DNA of 64,000 nucleotides from NCBI GenBank assembly GCA_008921705.1, contig VFFE01007486.1, positions 3,291,792-3,355,791 of the forward strand, in the 5' to 3' direction. Below the pieces are notes generated by a model. The model saw only the letters and a list, made by a program, of their open reading frames with translations. It ran no database searches and had not been told where the DNA came from. Made by a program: the position numbers and the translations under genes. Positions 21,054-32,915 of the stretch are shown in pieces. Each line of letters starts with the position of its first letter. The first letter of the stretch is position 1. The DNA is from Burhinus oedicnemus (Eukaryota; Chordata; Aves; Charadriiformes; Burhinidae).

Positions 21054-23709
21054 CCTACACTTTCTGGAATTCTGACATATCGTTGCCTTCTAGCTGCCCT
21101 TTGGTAATTGTAAGACTGAGGTGATAGATCCAAGACATTAGAAGACAACTATCTGCTGAGGAACGATTGTGTCTGGAGAATTACCTTTCACAACAGTGAG
21201 ACAGACAATTCTGTGGACTGGAGATACCAGAGCCCTAACAGGTATTAACTCCTGGAGAGTGTGTGACATTTTGTCTGGTGGCTTCTGAATCCTTCCTGTG
21301 ACAGAGTTTGGTATCTAAGTATGGAGTAAGTAATCTGTCAAAGCTGTTGATGAAGCCACAGTGTCTTGGAACATGCAATGGTTCCCAGAAATGGTGCTCC
21401 ACTTTGATTACTTCTTACCACTTTGGTCTGTCTCTTCCAATGTCTGCAGCCAATATGTCAGTGGTCCAACCACTACCGAGCCACTCCAGTGTCTTAATTA
21501 GAGGCGAAACTGTTTCTGCACCAAACAGAGACCATATTCATTCAGCTATCCTTAAGGTTCGGCCTTTATCAGGTGGGTTCCTTCTTCACACAACATGCAA
21601 AGTAATAAGCATAGCCCTATACACTGGATCCAAACACTACAAGGATCTACCTCTCCTACAGCTTGAATATGAAGGATCAAAGCCACAGCTCTAGTTCATA
21701 TGCAGGGAATCAGTTCCTTATATGTTGACTGATGTTTTTTTACTGGATATCATCAGGCAATTATTAAGACTTTTGAACTGGTTTATCTGTTTTACCTATA
21801 TGCAAAATACACGGTGTCTTTCTAGCCTTTTATCAGAACCACATGGTCTGTTTATGACATATCTTCAAATGTTATTTTTGGATCTTTTCCAGTCTACATG
21901 TCTTGATTTTACAGTTACACTGGTGCTTTATATAGATCTCATTTAGTCCTTGATGGACTACAGACATCCTGCTTGCTGGCCTATTATCCAGCTTCTTATC
22001 AGTTTCACTCTAACCCATTATTTCAGTTGCACAACTGGAGCAGTTAGGTCAACTCTTTCTCAAACTACAGTGTTTTAATATACCCTTTCTAAAATGTCTT
22101 GTTCCAAGTACTTGAGAAACTTTTTCTAACTGAAGAAAATAAAACGCATTTTAAGACGACCACACAGGAAAAGGCAAACAGGCCAAAAGGTAATATAACA
22201 ATAGTATTATCTGTAGCATGTGAAATAGAAATATCCCTTGCATAATTCCAATGCCTGCACAAATTGGCACACTTGGGAAAAAAAAAAGCTCCAACCAAAC
22301 TAAATCAAGTTCTCTTTTTTGGAAATTTCTGCGGTGCTGGAATTTACTTTCCACCTGTCACCAGGATTTCAAAGTGGATCTGACCAATAACCTTAGACAA
22401 GAAAACAATCTCTTTGGTAATGTGTTGGTTCAAGAAGAAGACAGGTCCTAAGTTTTGTTTTCTGAAGGGACATGTTTGCTCAGACTGAAGCAAATGTTCT
22501 GTTTGCAGGCATTGTGCTCTCCATTCTGTTTGACAGGAAAAGCAGATGTCAGCATGAATAGCTCTGGAATTACATTTCACGTTAAAGGCATAAACTAAGC
22601 TAACTATTTCATACTATTAATTTTTTGGAAACATCCTATTGTTCCAAAATGCCAAGGTTTAGCACCAGCTATATAAGGAGCTGATCATAAGAATCATCTT
22701 ACGGGTGTAACTTCAGCCAAACACAATTATTTGATGTTAATTGCTCACTGATAAGTACAGCCATTTGGGAAAGGAACATTTGTAAAGATGCTGCTCTCAC
22801 TAACTAAACCAAAGCATCTTCATCATCCTCAGGAGTACACATTGCATCGCCTTAATGACATATATATTGCTGATGCAATTACACTGAGGGGTGCAATTCC
22901 CATTACAGAAACAGGAAGCGAGGAATGAGAGTTAAAGATAATTCTATAATGACCACTCATTATGGAACAATGGCTACTTCCAAACTAGTTCATATTAGAA
23001 TATTTTTCCTTGACAAACTTCTGATTGTGAGAGGTATAGAGAAAACAGGGAGTCCAGGATAGCTGCCACCTTCAGCTGTTGGGTACAGCTGGATACAAAC
23101 ATTCACTTTTTGAATGTTTATTTAAAGTACCTAAAGTTTTTTTTTTTTTATAATAGTAATAAATTATAATGATAAAAATAATAAAACCACAAAGATCACA
23201 TGAAGTTCTTGAACAAGTCAGCAAAGAGACTGCTTTGCAATTTTTCCAGAGAAAGCAGAGAAGGAACTGCAGAGTTATTCTTTGATGGTGAAAAATGTTT
23301 TTAATGCCAGTCTTCAGGAATGTCATCTGGTCTACCTATTCCCTCAGCTAAGCATCTGAAGAGAACCAAAATTCAGTTTATGCTAGCTCCCAAAAAATTT
23401 AAACAAGGTATTTCATAGTAATGGTTGGTCATTTTGCAAGTCTGAACCAAGTGGCTAAGGAGTGAATCAGATAAGGAAAACAGTTTCTAAAGTTTTGCAA
23501 CTTCTTTCATCAAAAATACTGAATTTGGATTTCAGTAGCAGAGAATAACAATCAGTTTCTGCCTCAGAGTTCCCAAGGCTGAGTATACTAGAAACCCCAA
23601 ATTAATCCATTTTCTGACTGAGCATTTTGTTTTCTTGTTGCTTGAAGAGGTTTGAAAACATCTCACAGCATTTGCTGGAACTGTCTTGAATGGCTGAAGG
23701 CTTAGGAGC

Positions 23710-24195
23710 ATGGCTGCTCTTACAGTGCTGTGGCTGATAAGCCCGCTCCCTCAGAGATCTGCAAACAACGTAACAAATCTACAGACGTTCTCTGTGAAGA
23801 TTAAACAGTATTGTCTTTACAAACCCTTTATTAAAAAGCTCTGTCTACGTATTTCTGTACTTCTACCCTTTTTCCAGCACAGAACCAATTGCACATTCAC
23901 TGACATGAAAGAAATGAATCAAACTAGGAGTATTGCATTATTGTTTCTGAAAGTACACATTAAAGCTATCAGCTTCCACAGCATCAAATACGGACTGATC
24001 TTAGAACACTACAATAGACGGCTCACTGATCTATGTCACTGTTATAATTCTCAAACATCAGATCCTAATTTCTACTATTATAAACCCATTACTCTTGAAT
24101 TGTGCCAATGTAGTTTAAAACTGCTGCATTATGATGTGTTATTCCGTTCTTGTTATTTTCACTACCTACAACTATTCTACCAGTCTATTGACTAA
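23710..24195 (+). other. Longest open frame in the window (161 codons), function unknown
   Basis: The frame begins at an ATG in a favourable context (A at -3, G at +4) and ends at a TAA. The translation is rich in Leu, Tyr, Cys, His and Phe, with no domain, signal peptide or repeat that I recognise. Its base composition is that of the surrounding AT-rich DNA. A rough estimate, with about one stop per 15 codons over six frames, gives a small but not negligible chance of one such frame in 64 kb. I treat it as probably non-coding. Confidence 0.15.
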
Positions 24196-25468
24196 GTCTA
24201 GGTTGAATTAAGTGCAAGTGTTCTACACAGTCCTTTCATCCAGATCTCATGGTTTTATCTTGATGGTCCATCCCAAAACTGGAAAAAGGAATTATGAAAA
24301 CAATGTGGTGCATTTTCTAACCAGGAGGTGTTAATACCAAGTTTGAGTGTATAAAGAAATGAAACCTCAGAACTTATTTTTCTCTTCTTCTTTAGGTTTC
24401 TCATACTTTCTTTTCCCCATTGTGACTTAAAAATGTTGGTAAGTTGATATAAGACTGAATGTAACTGTGTATCATCTGACTTAATAAAAGAACTGTTTCT
24501 CAACCTCATAAATGAGGAACAGTGAAAGCAGCACTGAATTTTTCCATCTCATTCTTTGATTTGAGGTTGAACGTGAAAGAGATACACTTTCATACTCTTG
24601 GGAAAGAAATAGAAAATTAATCTTCCATTGCTGTTATGACTCTGTTAGCAGCAGGGTATGAGGTCACACTGCTGCCTCAATAAAGATTGCTCAGCCTCCT
24701 TCACAAAGTGCTGGGGTCCTGCAGAGTATGAACAGCTTGTCTATGAAAGAGACTCTGGATGTGGTGGCTCTATAAATGCCTAGCCTGTGCTGTTAATAAG
24801 GTATATCAGCTGGCAAAAGTTCCTGCAGATGACTAAAGGCTATTGAAGAGTAGTTTTCCAGCCTTGTAAAATTGCTCTCTTCCCCACCTTCTCCTTAGAG
24901 TTCACCCACAGACAGCCATGAATACAGATAGAACTGTAAATTCCCAAGCTGCAAGTTGCAAGGTATAAAAATAGGGATTTAAAACCCACTTTCCCCCCCG
25001 CTGCTATCACCTTGCAAGATGGAGGATATAACAGAAGGTGCATAGTATGGTGGTGGTTCCATAGGCACCTGCAAAGCAAATACTGCAGCTGCTGACTCCC
25101 TAACAAGGCTGGGAAGCACTTAGACCCCACTGTTAACATCACCCCCAACATTACCCATTTTTCCTCTGCATGATGCACAATATGTCTACTCTATCAAGCT
25201 GCATTTGTGAAAGGCCCACAGGGAAGACAAGGACAGCAGCTGCAACCATTTTAAACACATGCAGCCCAAGTTCCTTCTCCCTTTAAAAGGTTTGCACTCA
25301 CCAACCACACTACAGCAGAATTTAGAAGACTCTACAGCTAGTAAACGTCATCTAATATTGGCAATTTCCAACACCATCATGATAAAATACTCAGCTGCAG
25401 GGTCTTCATAGCACATCTTGCAAATCATATCAGAGAATAAAGGGGAATAGATCAAAATATGAACTCAC

Positions 25469-25553
25469 CAGATCTCTGTTCTCCCCACAGACAAGAAAAC
25501 AGGCATTCTGTGGCTTTCGGCAGCTCAACACAACACAAAAGCAACTATTCTTG
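25469..25553 (-). other. Weak candidate exon on the minus strand, 85 nt
   Basis: Read on the minus strand, a strong acceptor (ggctcttttcccctcag, complement of 25554-25570) and a strong donor (gatctg then gtgagttc, complement of 25461-25474) enclose 85 nt. One frame is open over 28 codons and is rich in Cys (CFCVVLSCRKPQNACFLVC); the other two have stops. I do not recognise the peptide. The splice signals are better than average for this window, but the segment is short and could be chance. Confidence 0.22.
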
Positions 25554-25682
25554 CTGAGGGGAAAAGAGCCAATGTCAAAGTATGAAATATAAGAACAGGG
25601 CACTTCTTAGCTTTCTGCCAGGCTCCAGCCCCTTCAGTGCTTCATTTTAAGCCCCTCCTGAGCTGCACTTTGTTCCTTTATT

Positions 25683-25730
25683 TTAGTCACTAACAAGCTC
25701 ATGGAGGAGACATCCATTGTTAGTGACTAA
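25683..25730. repeat. Perfect 14-bp hairpin with an inner stem
   Basis: ttagtcactaacaa (25683-25696) and its exact reverse complement ttgttagtgactaa (25717-25730) are separated by 20 nt. Within the loop tgga (25702-25705) can pair with tcca (25713-25716), leaving a 7-nt apex and a 5-nt bulge. Each arm contains a TTAGTCA/TGACTAA motif close to a bZIP half-site pair. It could be a foldback in a transcript, a paired transcription factor site, or chance. Confidence 0.7.
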
Positions 25731-26929
25731 TACGAGTTTTTAGCACACACCTTTCTCTTTGACAAGAGGTTCTACAGATCAGCTACGTATACGGAGGACC
25801 ATCTCCTTTGCTTTCTTTTGAACCTGCCTCTGACTACTTAATGCCTACTGGTTGCTTTTTGGTTTTTTTGTTTCACCCCCTCCCATAATGGGAAAATATG
25901 TCAGCAATGTTCTGCTCACGCTCCCTGTGCTACTAATGTACTACTGTCAAGTCTCCTTTCAGTTGTCTTCTTTCCCTCAACCTCTTGGTTGAGAAGTTCA
26001 GCTCTCTAGACTTTTACTATTTGTGACAGAAGATAATTCAGACATCTATAATTCAAAGGCAAAAGATAGTACCAAAAAACTCCAAAACAAACCATCCCCA
26101 AAGGCCACACCACATCCAGATTAGAGTACATGATAATTTTAGAAATTATGCATCTTTTTGTGCACTATTGTTCTAACTCTTAGGAAGAATATGATTCATT
26201 ACACCTAATAGCCAGATTTAAAATTGGACTTAGAGCAGTCATATTTTCAATATTTAATTATTATTATTTTGTCTCAAAAATGGAGGCATGTTATAAGCCC
26301 TGACTGTAGAGACTGATTACTCCAGGAAAAAAATGAACAAACAAACAAAAACCCCTATACCTTAATGTATTATTTTTAATAACTTACAAAAAGCATTCAA
26401 ACTTTCAGTTTCCTTCTTTCTTGACATGATGATACAGTTTATTTACATAAACTCTCAGGCTTCCCTACCTTCCTCCTCTTCCTGCTTACTAAGCTGGAGG
26501 CCAGTCCAGGCTCCCCAGCCTCCAGCTCCAAGGCTTGGCATCTTTCTTTTATTTGCCCACATTCACAAGTTTCTAATCTTCACACACAAATACTTCACAG
26601 AGTTCTTTCCCTCAGTTTGTTCATGCACTCCCAAATCAAGCTGACTCTCAACTCTTCTCCTCTTAAGTCCACAAGTGTCATTCTCCCAACTACTCCAGTA
26701 AGAATAATGGAAATCCTCTCCAGTACCAAATTTCAAACCTCTTTTCCAGACCTGTCAGTCTCTTGCCTAATCCTGCGATGAACACCTTTAGAGGTTTTTT
26801 TATCTGTAGAGACAAATCAAGTAAATTATATGTCTCAGAGTCTGATCTTTACGAAAGAGATGTTACATTTATAGATCATTTTAAAGGATATAATTATATA
26901 AGCACAATTTAATCATTATGAGTCATTGT
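25731..26929. other. Unique sequence, no gene recognised
   Basis: About 26450-26770 is C/T-rich with a 72-codon frame that looks like low-complexity coding by chance. No repeat family is recognised. Confidence 0.5.
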
Positions 26930-27760
26930 GGATATGGAAAGAGTAAATCATGTTAAAGAAATCTGGTTACTTTTAAAAAATGAAAAACGTTATTAGCCTA
27001 GATAAACCAAGAGTCTTGACAGAGCTGGATTCTTAAAAAAGTTCAGAGGAAATTCAAAATGATGGATCATTGTTATCATTGAGAAACTTTTGTTGTGGAT
27101 GGAGTAAATCTTTATTAAAAATGAGCTTTAAACTTTTCTGCAATATCAAGCACTTGCGATCCAGCATTCATATCTGAAGGTCAGTATCCCAAAGTCTGAC
27201 TCTTTCCCATCCTTGATCTGTAGTTTGGGGTTTTTTGGGCACCTGCTTTTCCTGTAGAACTGTAGTAACTTCAATAGACTCCAGATCTGATGCAGTTGCC
27301 TGCCTTCAGGGATCAGCAGTACCAAGATACCAATCAGTACCCAGAAAAAAGGGATTGGAGGGAAAAAGGAAAGGCAGCTGTTGAGAAGTGAAATCCCACG
27401 GGTCTGTAGATTAACACCAGCAGATTTTCATATTTTATTCAATGGTCTAGATAAAGCTGTAATAAGTCAGATCATTAAATTTGCAGATGATACTAAAATA
27501 AGGGGAGTATTTAAGACTCAGGGATGTAAGAATAATCCTGACATTAACAAAATGGGCTCAGAGTTGAGATAGGAAATTAAATGAGTATTCATTTAATGTA
27601 ATGAAAAGTGACACACTTCAGTAAAAATAATGCTCAGGACACATGCTGAGACTGTTACAACTTAAATTACACTAAGCTAATTAATATGCAAAGAGACAGA
27701 ATTACAAGTTATACTTGCATCGCCATACATAGTTTTAAATGATAATAAGAAGATGATCCC
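26930..27760 (+). mobile_element. Decayed CR1/L2-like LINE with a reverse transcriptase fragment
   Basis: The firm core is 27381-27620. A 63-codon frame (27381-27572) contains FHILFNGLDKAV followed by IIKFADDTKIRGV. This matches the layout of the reverse transcriptase region in CR1-clade LINEs, where an N-x-LD-type segment precedes the FADDTK motif (here 27480-27497). Downstream a second frame reads YSFNVMKSDTLQ (about 27585), like the segment normally following in these proteins. Stops and frameshifts break the gene. The flanks, 26930-27380 and 27621-27760, look like further decayed LINE sequence, but that is a weaker call. It is an old, inactive copy. Confidence 0.6.
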
Positions 27761-30700
27761 TGTCCTAAAGAGATAACAGATTAGCACAGACAAAATAACA
27801 CACTGTCATTTAACAGAAAGGCTATGTGTTTGCCAGCACACTCCAGAAAGGAGAGCTACAGCCCTCTTGACCAATCAGCCATTAACAAGAGTCAGAAGAA
27901 TGACTATGGTCGCCACCACTATCTGTGACTTTCTATTACTTTCTTCTCTACAAATTTATGTCTGATTAAAGGCTACTTCAAAATTACACAGATAATTTTT
28001 GAGAACATAAGTCCTCAGGTATGAAAAGAGCAATGTTATATTACCAACTATCTGAATAATACTCAACAAAATTAAATACCTATTTCCAAGAGGAGGCAAA
28101 CCTCTCCCCAGTAACCAAAAAAACACCCACCTCAGTCTCTAAAAGCAGGCCTCCAACCCCATCTCAATGTTGCATAAGAAAAAAGGTCTGAGAATAAAGC
28201 AAGGAGAAAGCCAGTAAGATGCAGAGGAAAGGGGAAAAAAATGAAACAACAACAAAATCAAGAATAAAAACAAACCTTCAAGCAAGCTAAAGGCAAAGGT
28301 CCTTAGCTCTAGTTCACGAACTCACTCCAAAAAAGCAAACCCAAAAACCACCATTAAAGACACAAAAATGCTTTTGCTTATATAGGAAAAAGGCTATAAA
28401 AGGCAAAGTTGTTCTCTATAAATACCACTGTAATAGCACGTCGTAACACCTACCTCCAGATTACAGTACCTCTTTTCATTATATCACTGAAAATTCTGAG
28501 GAGGATCGAAAAAAAATCCCTCACAATTTACCCTTGAACCAATGCAATCACTTACATCGAGGGCAGCAGGTTCCCCCGGTGTTCTTGGTTTAGCCAAATT
28601 TCTTCATCTAGCCTGTTAACAGCCCCAATTAACTACAAGTGTCCAGCTGCAGAGCCTTAGTTAGTCCTACTGTTTGTTACAATTCAAAGAACAAAATTTC
28701 AAGAAAAAACAACAGCAGTTTTAACAGAGAGAAACTGTCAAGGTCATATGATTCATTTAGCTAGGAGCTTAGCAACAAAGGAGAGCTGTGAAATACCATA
28801 ATAGCAATAAACCAATGGATTAACACAGCATCAAGCAACATCTTGAAGGAGATCAAAGTAGTAAATGAAATGAAATGCAGTGACAAGAATGAGAATAGCA
28901 TGTTCAGTTTCTTAACAGTATGAAATAGTGAATGAATTGTGAAGGACCCACACATCTCAGAGCAATATAAACAGAGAAGAGGGAAAGAAAATGCTAGCAA
29001 AGCTTTACATCAGTTAATAAGAATTAAAATAAATTTCTATTCCTTCTTTAACAAAACATGTTACTGTCTTTCCTAAATAAATAACATGTACTCTGATGTT
29101 TATAAATAATGTTATCCTAAAATATTTAAACAAAAAGTAGAACAGTTAGAAGATATAAGGAAGTACTATTTGACTCCCAGAAAACCAAATAATTCACCTA
29201 GCCTACACTGCAGAAAAAAAAAACAACAAAAAAAAACCAACCAAAAAAAACCCCCGTGACTCATACTGGTGAGCAAGCCCTCTGATTTCAGTTTAGAAAA
29301 CACAGTTTGAGACATTTGTGAAACAAATGCATTACAGTAAGTGTATCAATATCAATCAAGTCAGAGGATATCTATATATAAAGTACACTGTATCTGGAAG
29401 CATTACACCACACAAATAAAGCCCACAGTCTGTGATGGAAATTGAATAGAATCTGTTACAAGATGACGAATTCCAAGCAGTCAAGATAAAGCCTTATTTA
29501 AATATAAGCTTACCAGAGAATAAGCCCGTTGTGAATGAAGAGCATGCTAGGTGTCAGGACAACAGAATCACTTGCACTCGATAAATATGAGTGTATTATC
29601 CTTCAGTAGTATCTCATCACTGTAAACACCAAATTACATCTGCAAAAGATTTTATCTTGATCACATTTGCTGTTAAATATCAAGGACTAAACTTGTATAT
29701 GAATGCATACAAGCGATGACATTAAAAGGTCTAATTTAGCAATACTCTTTCCTATGTAAATCTGTGCAATTCCTCAGATACAATAATAAATACATACAAA
29801 CGGTTATTTCTTAATAGCGACTACTACAGGAGTTGGAAGACACCCAGAATATGAAATCTTAGTTTTCCACTACTTTTATCTTTAGTGTCTCCACTAGCAC
29901 TCCCCCCACCCCAGCCACTCACCCACACAATTGGACTAAAAGTTCATTGCTATCTCCCAGTCTGGTTTGCTTCCAATATGGAATAAGTCCTTCAAGGTTT
30001 CTGCACTTAATGACACCCAATCTGAGTGAGTTTTTACTCAGTTGAATAATTCTGCATTTCTGTTTGGAAGAGATGGTAAGAAAAGAAGTACTTATTTCAT
30101 TTCTTGCTCTCACATATTATAAAAAACACACACGTTGCTCTGTTTAGGACAAGAAGGGTAAGGAACTCTGATACTACAGGCAACTAGTCATATTAGCAAG
30201 CAATTGCAAAACATCTACTTTCAAATTTTCATTCTAAGTTTGTTGATTACTTTATCCATTGTATTTTAAGCCTTCTTTGCCAATTAGTTTAACAACTCCT
30301 CTTTTTTGATGTTTACTCCCTGAGGACTAACAGATTATATGCAAACTGCTCTTTTTATTCTCCAAGGCTCTGGTGTGCATCCCAGTTGTGTTCTGATTGC
30401 CTGCTGGCACGTGGCAAGGCTTTCCACTCTTCTTGCATCCCTATGGTGCAGACAGCTGGTTACGTCGGTCTGAAAGCAGCATTTGTTGTGTCCTCAATCT
30501 GAAGAAGAGGAACTCCCTGTTAATTCCAGCTATCATGCAATCTACAGGCAGCCTGGAAAAAGCAGTCATACTATCTCTTAGATTTTGGTTTATTTCTTTG
30601 AAAGATGAGTCTTTTTGCCGTCTCCAAATAGGCTTGTTGCCTTCTTCCATGTATAGGTGACTGGCAATTTATTTAATATTATGGTATTATGGACAGGATC

Positions 30701-30859
30701 CCATCAGCGTCATGTAAAAATAGCATTAGGGCTTTTCTATCTCAACAAGTACCTCCTCCTTTCTCAACCATAGCCGTTTAGAAACCCCTGGAACTGACAA
30801 GCAAACCTAGCTCTTCCTTCTTGATTACTCTTCGTCACTTCTGTTTTGAGTTAAAAGCG
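27761..30859. other. AT-rich unique sequence, no gene recognised
   Basis: A-rich over 28180-28340 and 29213-29255. No coding region, LTR or LINE landmark is recognised. An 87-codon plus-strand frame at 30397-30660 overlaps a 69-codon minus frame; neither is recognised. Confidence 0.5.
29213..29255 (+). repeat. A-rich / CCAA low-complexity tract
   Basis: A10 followed by caacaaa, A9, ccaaccaa, A8 and C5. Confidence 0.8.
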
Positions 30860-32110
30860 GGTTTTTGCCATTAGCCCTTCTATGACTGACATTGTTGTTC
30901 TTATTACTGAAGTTCATTAAATTTCTGTAATTCTATTCCTTAAGATTATACTATACCCAGATCTGTCTCTCCTAACAGATTTCAGCTTGATCAGTTAATT
31001 TTTGTTTCTGCACTCATTCTGTGCCAAACTAATTAGAGAAAAGTTAAATAATAATAGCCCCAAGACTGAGTCTTTTTTATCAGCTCCTCCTAAGAAAATT
31101 AAAACAGGTGAACTGGGTGAGACCAAAACTTCCCTTCTACCTAGATGCTTAGGGAAAGTACATGATTTTTGAGTTGAATAACCCATGATAGATTTTTTTT
31201 ATTCCACACATCCATCTAAGAATTTTTGAACTCCATAAACACTTTTTATATTTATAACATTCTATAGCTGTAAACTTCACAGCTTAATTATATGGCAGGT
31301 GAAACAGTACTCCATTTTCTTTTGAATCTAACAGCCTATAACTTCATATGATGTTACCTAGATTTTCCAATATTAAAGAAAGTTAATAAGCATCCCCTAC
31401 TGACGCCCTTTCTACTTGTGATTTTATAGACCACAATCATATTCCCTTTCAGCAGGCTTTTCTTGAGGCTGAAAAGACCTAGTGTATTTAGTCATCCATT
31501 TTGTCTGTTTCCTTACATGCCTTACAATTCCTGTGTTTATCATAATCTCTCCCAGCTTTGCTAACAATTTCCTATGCAGCATCATATAAAATTATTTGTT
31601 CAAGTATTGATAGATGACGTATTATACTGTTCTTGTCTAAAAAATCAGTTACCCCACGTAGAAATGACAGCAATTTAGTCTGGCATCACTTTACTTTGGT
31701 TAATCCATGCTGCGTTTTATTCTGTTTCCTATTTACCTGCATATTTTTACTTTTTCTTTCTTTTATTTTTCAAACACTTTTGAATCCTATTGAGGTCAGA
31801 CTAATAAGCATCAAATTATTTCAATAATTTTCTCCTTTTATCTAATAGAAGTGTAGCATCTGTTGTTCTCTAGTGATGAAAGCATCCTTATTCTTTCATT
31901 ATTTTGGAACAGGGAATAATAGGTGCCCAAAGCTGAACTCATTAAGCTTACTTAGTTTTGTTTCCAATAATTATTTCCTTTTTTATATATTCAAACTCAT
32001 GAATTTTCCTCATTTTGTTTTCATGTTCTGTGTCTTCTTAATTTAAAACTGAAACAAGGCATTCATTTGGACTTGTAGACCTACTTTCCAAATTTATTTT
32101 TCCATTCCTT
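30860..32110 (-). mobile_element. CR1/L3-like LINE fragments, minus strand, apparently rearranged
   Basis: Several blocks resemble reverse-complemented CR1-clade sequence. Near 31045-31070 is gttaaataataatagcccca plus agactgagtc. Near 31420-31480 is gattttatagaccacaatca followed by ggctgaaaagacc. Near 31700-31720 is ttaatccatgctgcg, and near 31795-31812 gtcagactaataagc. Near 32045-32060 is aaaactgaaacaagg. In the family as I recall it, the gattttatagacc/gctgaaaag block lies nearer the 3' end than the block now at 31045. Here it lies on the other side of it, so this is either two overlapping copies, one nested, or a rearrangement. All reading frames are broken. The 64-codon frame at 31633-31827 is antisense to the element. 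Confidence 0.55.
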
Positions 32111-32782
32111 TTACAACTTATGAGCTCAATATTTTGCAGCTCTCAACTGATCCTTGGTAGTGTCTGACTTCCTAGATAAAGGTTTCTTTGCTGATGAGTT
32201 CTTTTTTCCATTCCTTTTAGATTTACTCCTAGTATATTTTTAACACGACTGTTCATCTTGGTAGGCTAAGAAATTTTCCTACCTATTTATGTTCATCCTG
32301 CAGTCTACAAATAATTCTTTCTTTCATCTTTGCAGCTCTGGTTGTATGACTTGTTTGTCATTTGGAGGGATCATTATCTCAATGCAGTGCCTTTCTGCTA
32401 CCTTGCATCAACATGGATCTGGTGATGTGCCTGAACCAACACGCCATCCGTGTAACCTGAATGCTGGGGAAAGTGATGTAGCAGGCATCCAGGTGGCTCT
32501 GCAGGGAGCTGTGGTCTGTCACAGCTGAGATGAAGGTGGATTTTAATAAGACAGGACAGGCTCGGGCAGGATGTCACCGTCCTGTGCTCTCAGGACACAA
32601 TGTTCCAAGAACATTATTAGCACAGCGTCGTGCAAATACGAGCTGGAGCCTTTCTGAGCTTATGATGATGATGAGCTTGTATGACAGAAAAGCAGTACAG
32701 AGAGGCCTAGAAACCTTTTCAGAGTCTGCTTGAGGAAGGTGAGGCATATTAGAAGTTCCCAACCATACCAAAACCGGGTGCC

Positions 32783-32790
32783 TATATAAA
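32783..32790 (+). promoter_or_regulatory. TATA box of the candidate LTR
   Basis: Perfect tatataaa preceded by gtgcc and followed by agacc, in a locally less AT-rich setting, which makes it less likely to be a random AT match. Confidence 0.5.
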
Positions 32791-32882
32791 AGACCTTTGA
32801 GGTGTCCCCACCCTCTGTTTCCTGTGATGTTTTTTGCTATGTACCCAGCACAGATTTTAGTGAATTTTACTCATTTCAATTA

Positions 32883-32888
32883 AATAAA
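32883..32888 (+). promoter_or_regulatory. Poly(A) signal of the candidate LTR
   Basis: aataaa 100 bases after the TATA box at 32783. A T/C-rich stretch follows it, as expected downstream of a cleavage site. Confidence 0.4.
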
Positions 32889-32915
32889 TCTCTCCCTTAA
32901 TATCTGTCTTCAAGC

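Larger units (their letters stand above)
19399..25468. other. Unique sequence with a few long chance frames
   Basis: Contains a C-rich run at 19681-19697, a T/G-rich tract at 21004-21053, and the longest frame of the window, 161 codons at 23710-24195. A 128-codon plus-strand frame at 21308-21694 starts from TTG rather than ATG. About 22730-22910 reads like complex non-repetitive sequence but has no coding signal. No LINE or LTR was recognised. Confidence 0.5.
32440..32915 (+). mobile_element. Candidate solo LTR of a second retroviral family
   Basis: The segment is clearly less AT-rich than its surroundings. It contains a TATA box (cctatataaa; core 32783-32790) and, about 100 bases downstream, an aataaa (32883-32888), the spacing of a retroviral U3-R region. 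A C/T-rich stretch (ctctcccttaatatctgtct) and a possible terminal CA near 32911 follow. The left end is uncertain; a TG near 32517 is possible. I cannot match it to a named family and found no target duplication. It could instead be a host promoter and terminator by coincidence. Confidence 0.42.

Noticed and set aside
21308..21694. 128-codon plus-strand frame
   Set aside because: It starts at TTG; no recognisable domain, and its composition is that of the flanking sequence.
24640..24720. aataaagattgctcagcct resembling the end of an LTR
   Set aside because: No TATA box at suitable spacing and no LTR ends; a single aataaa is expected often in AT-rich DNA.
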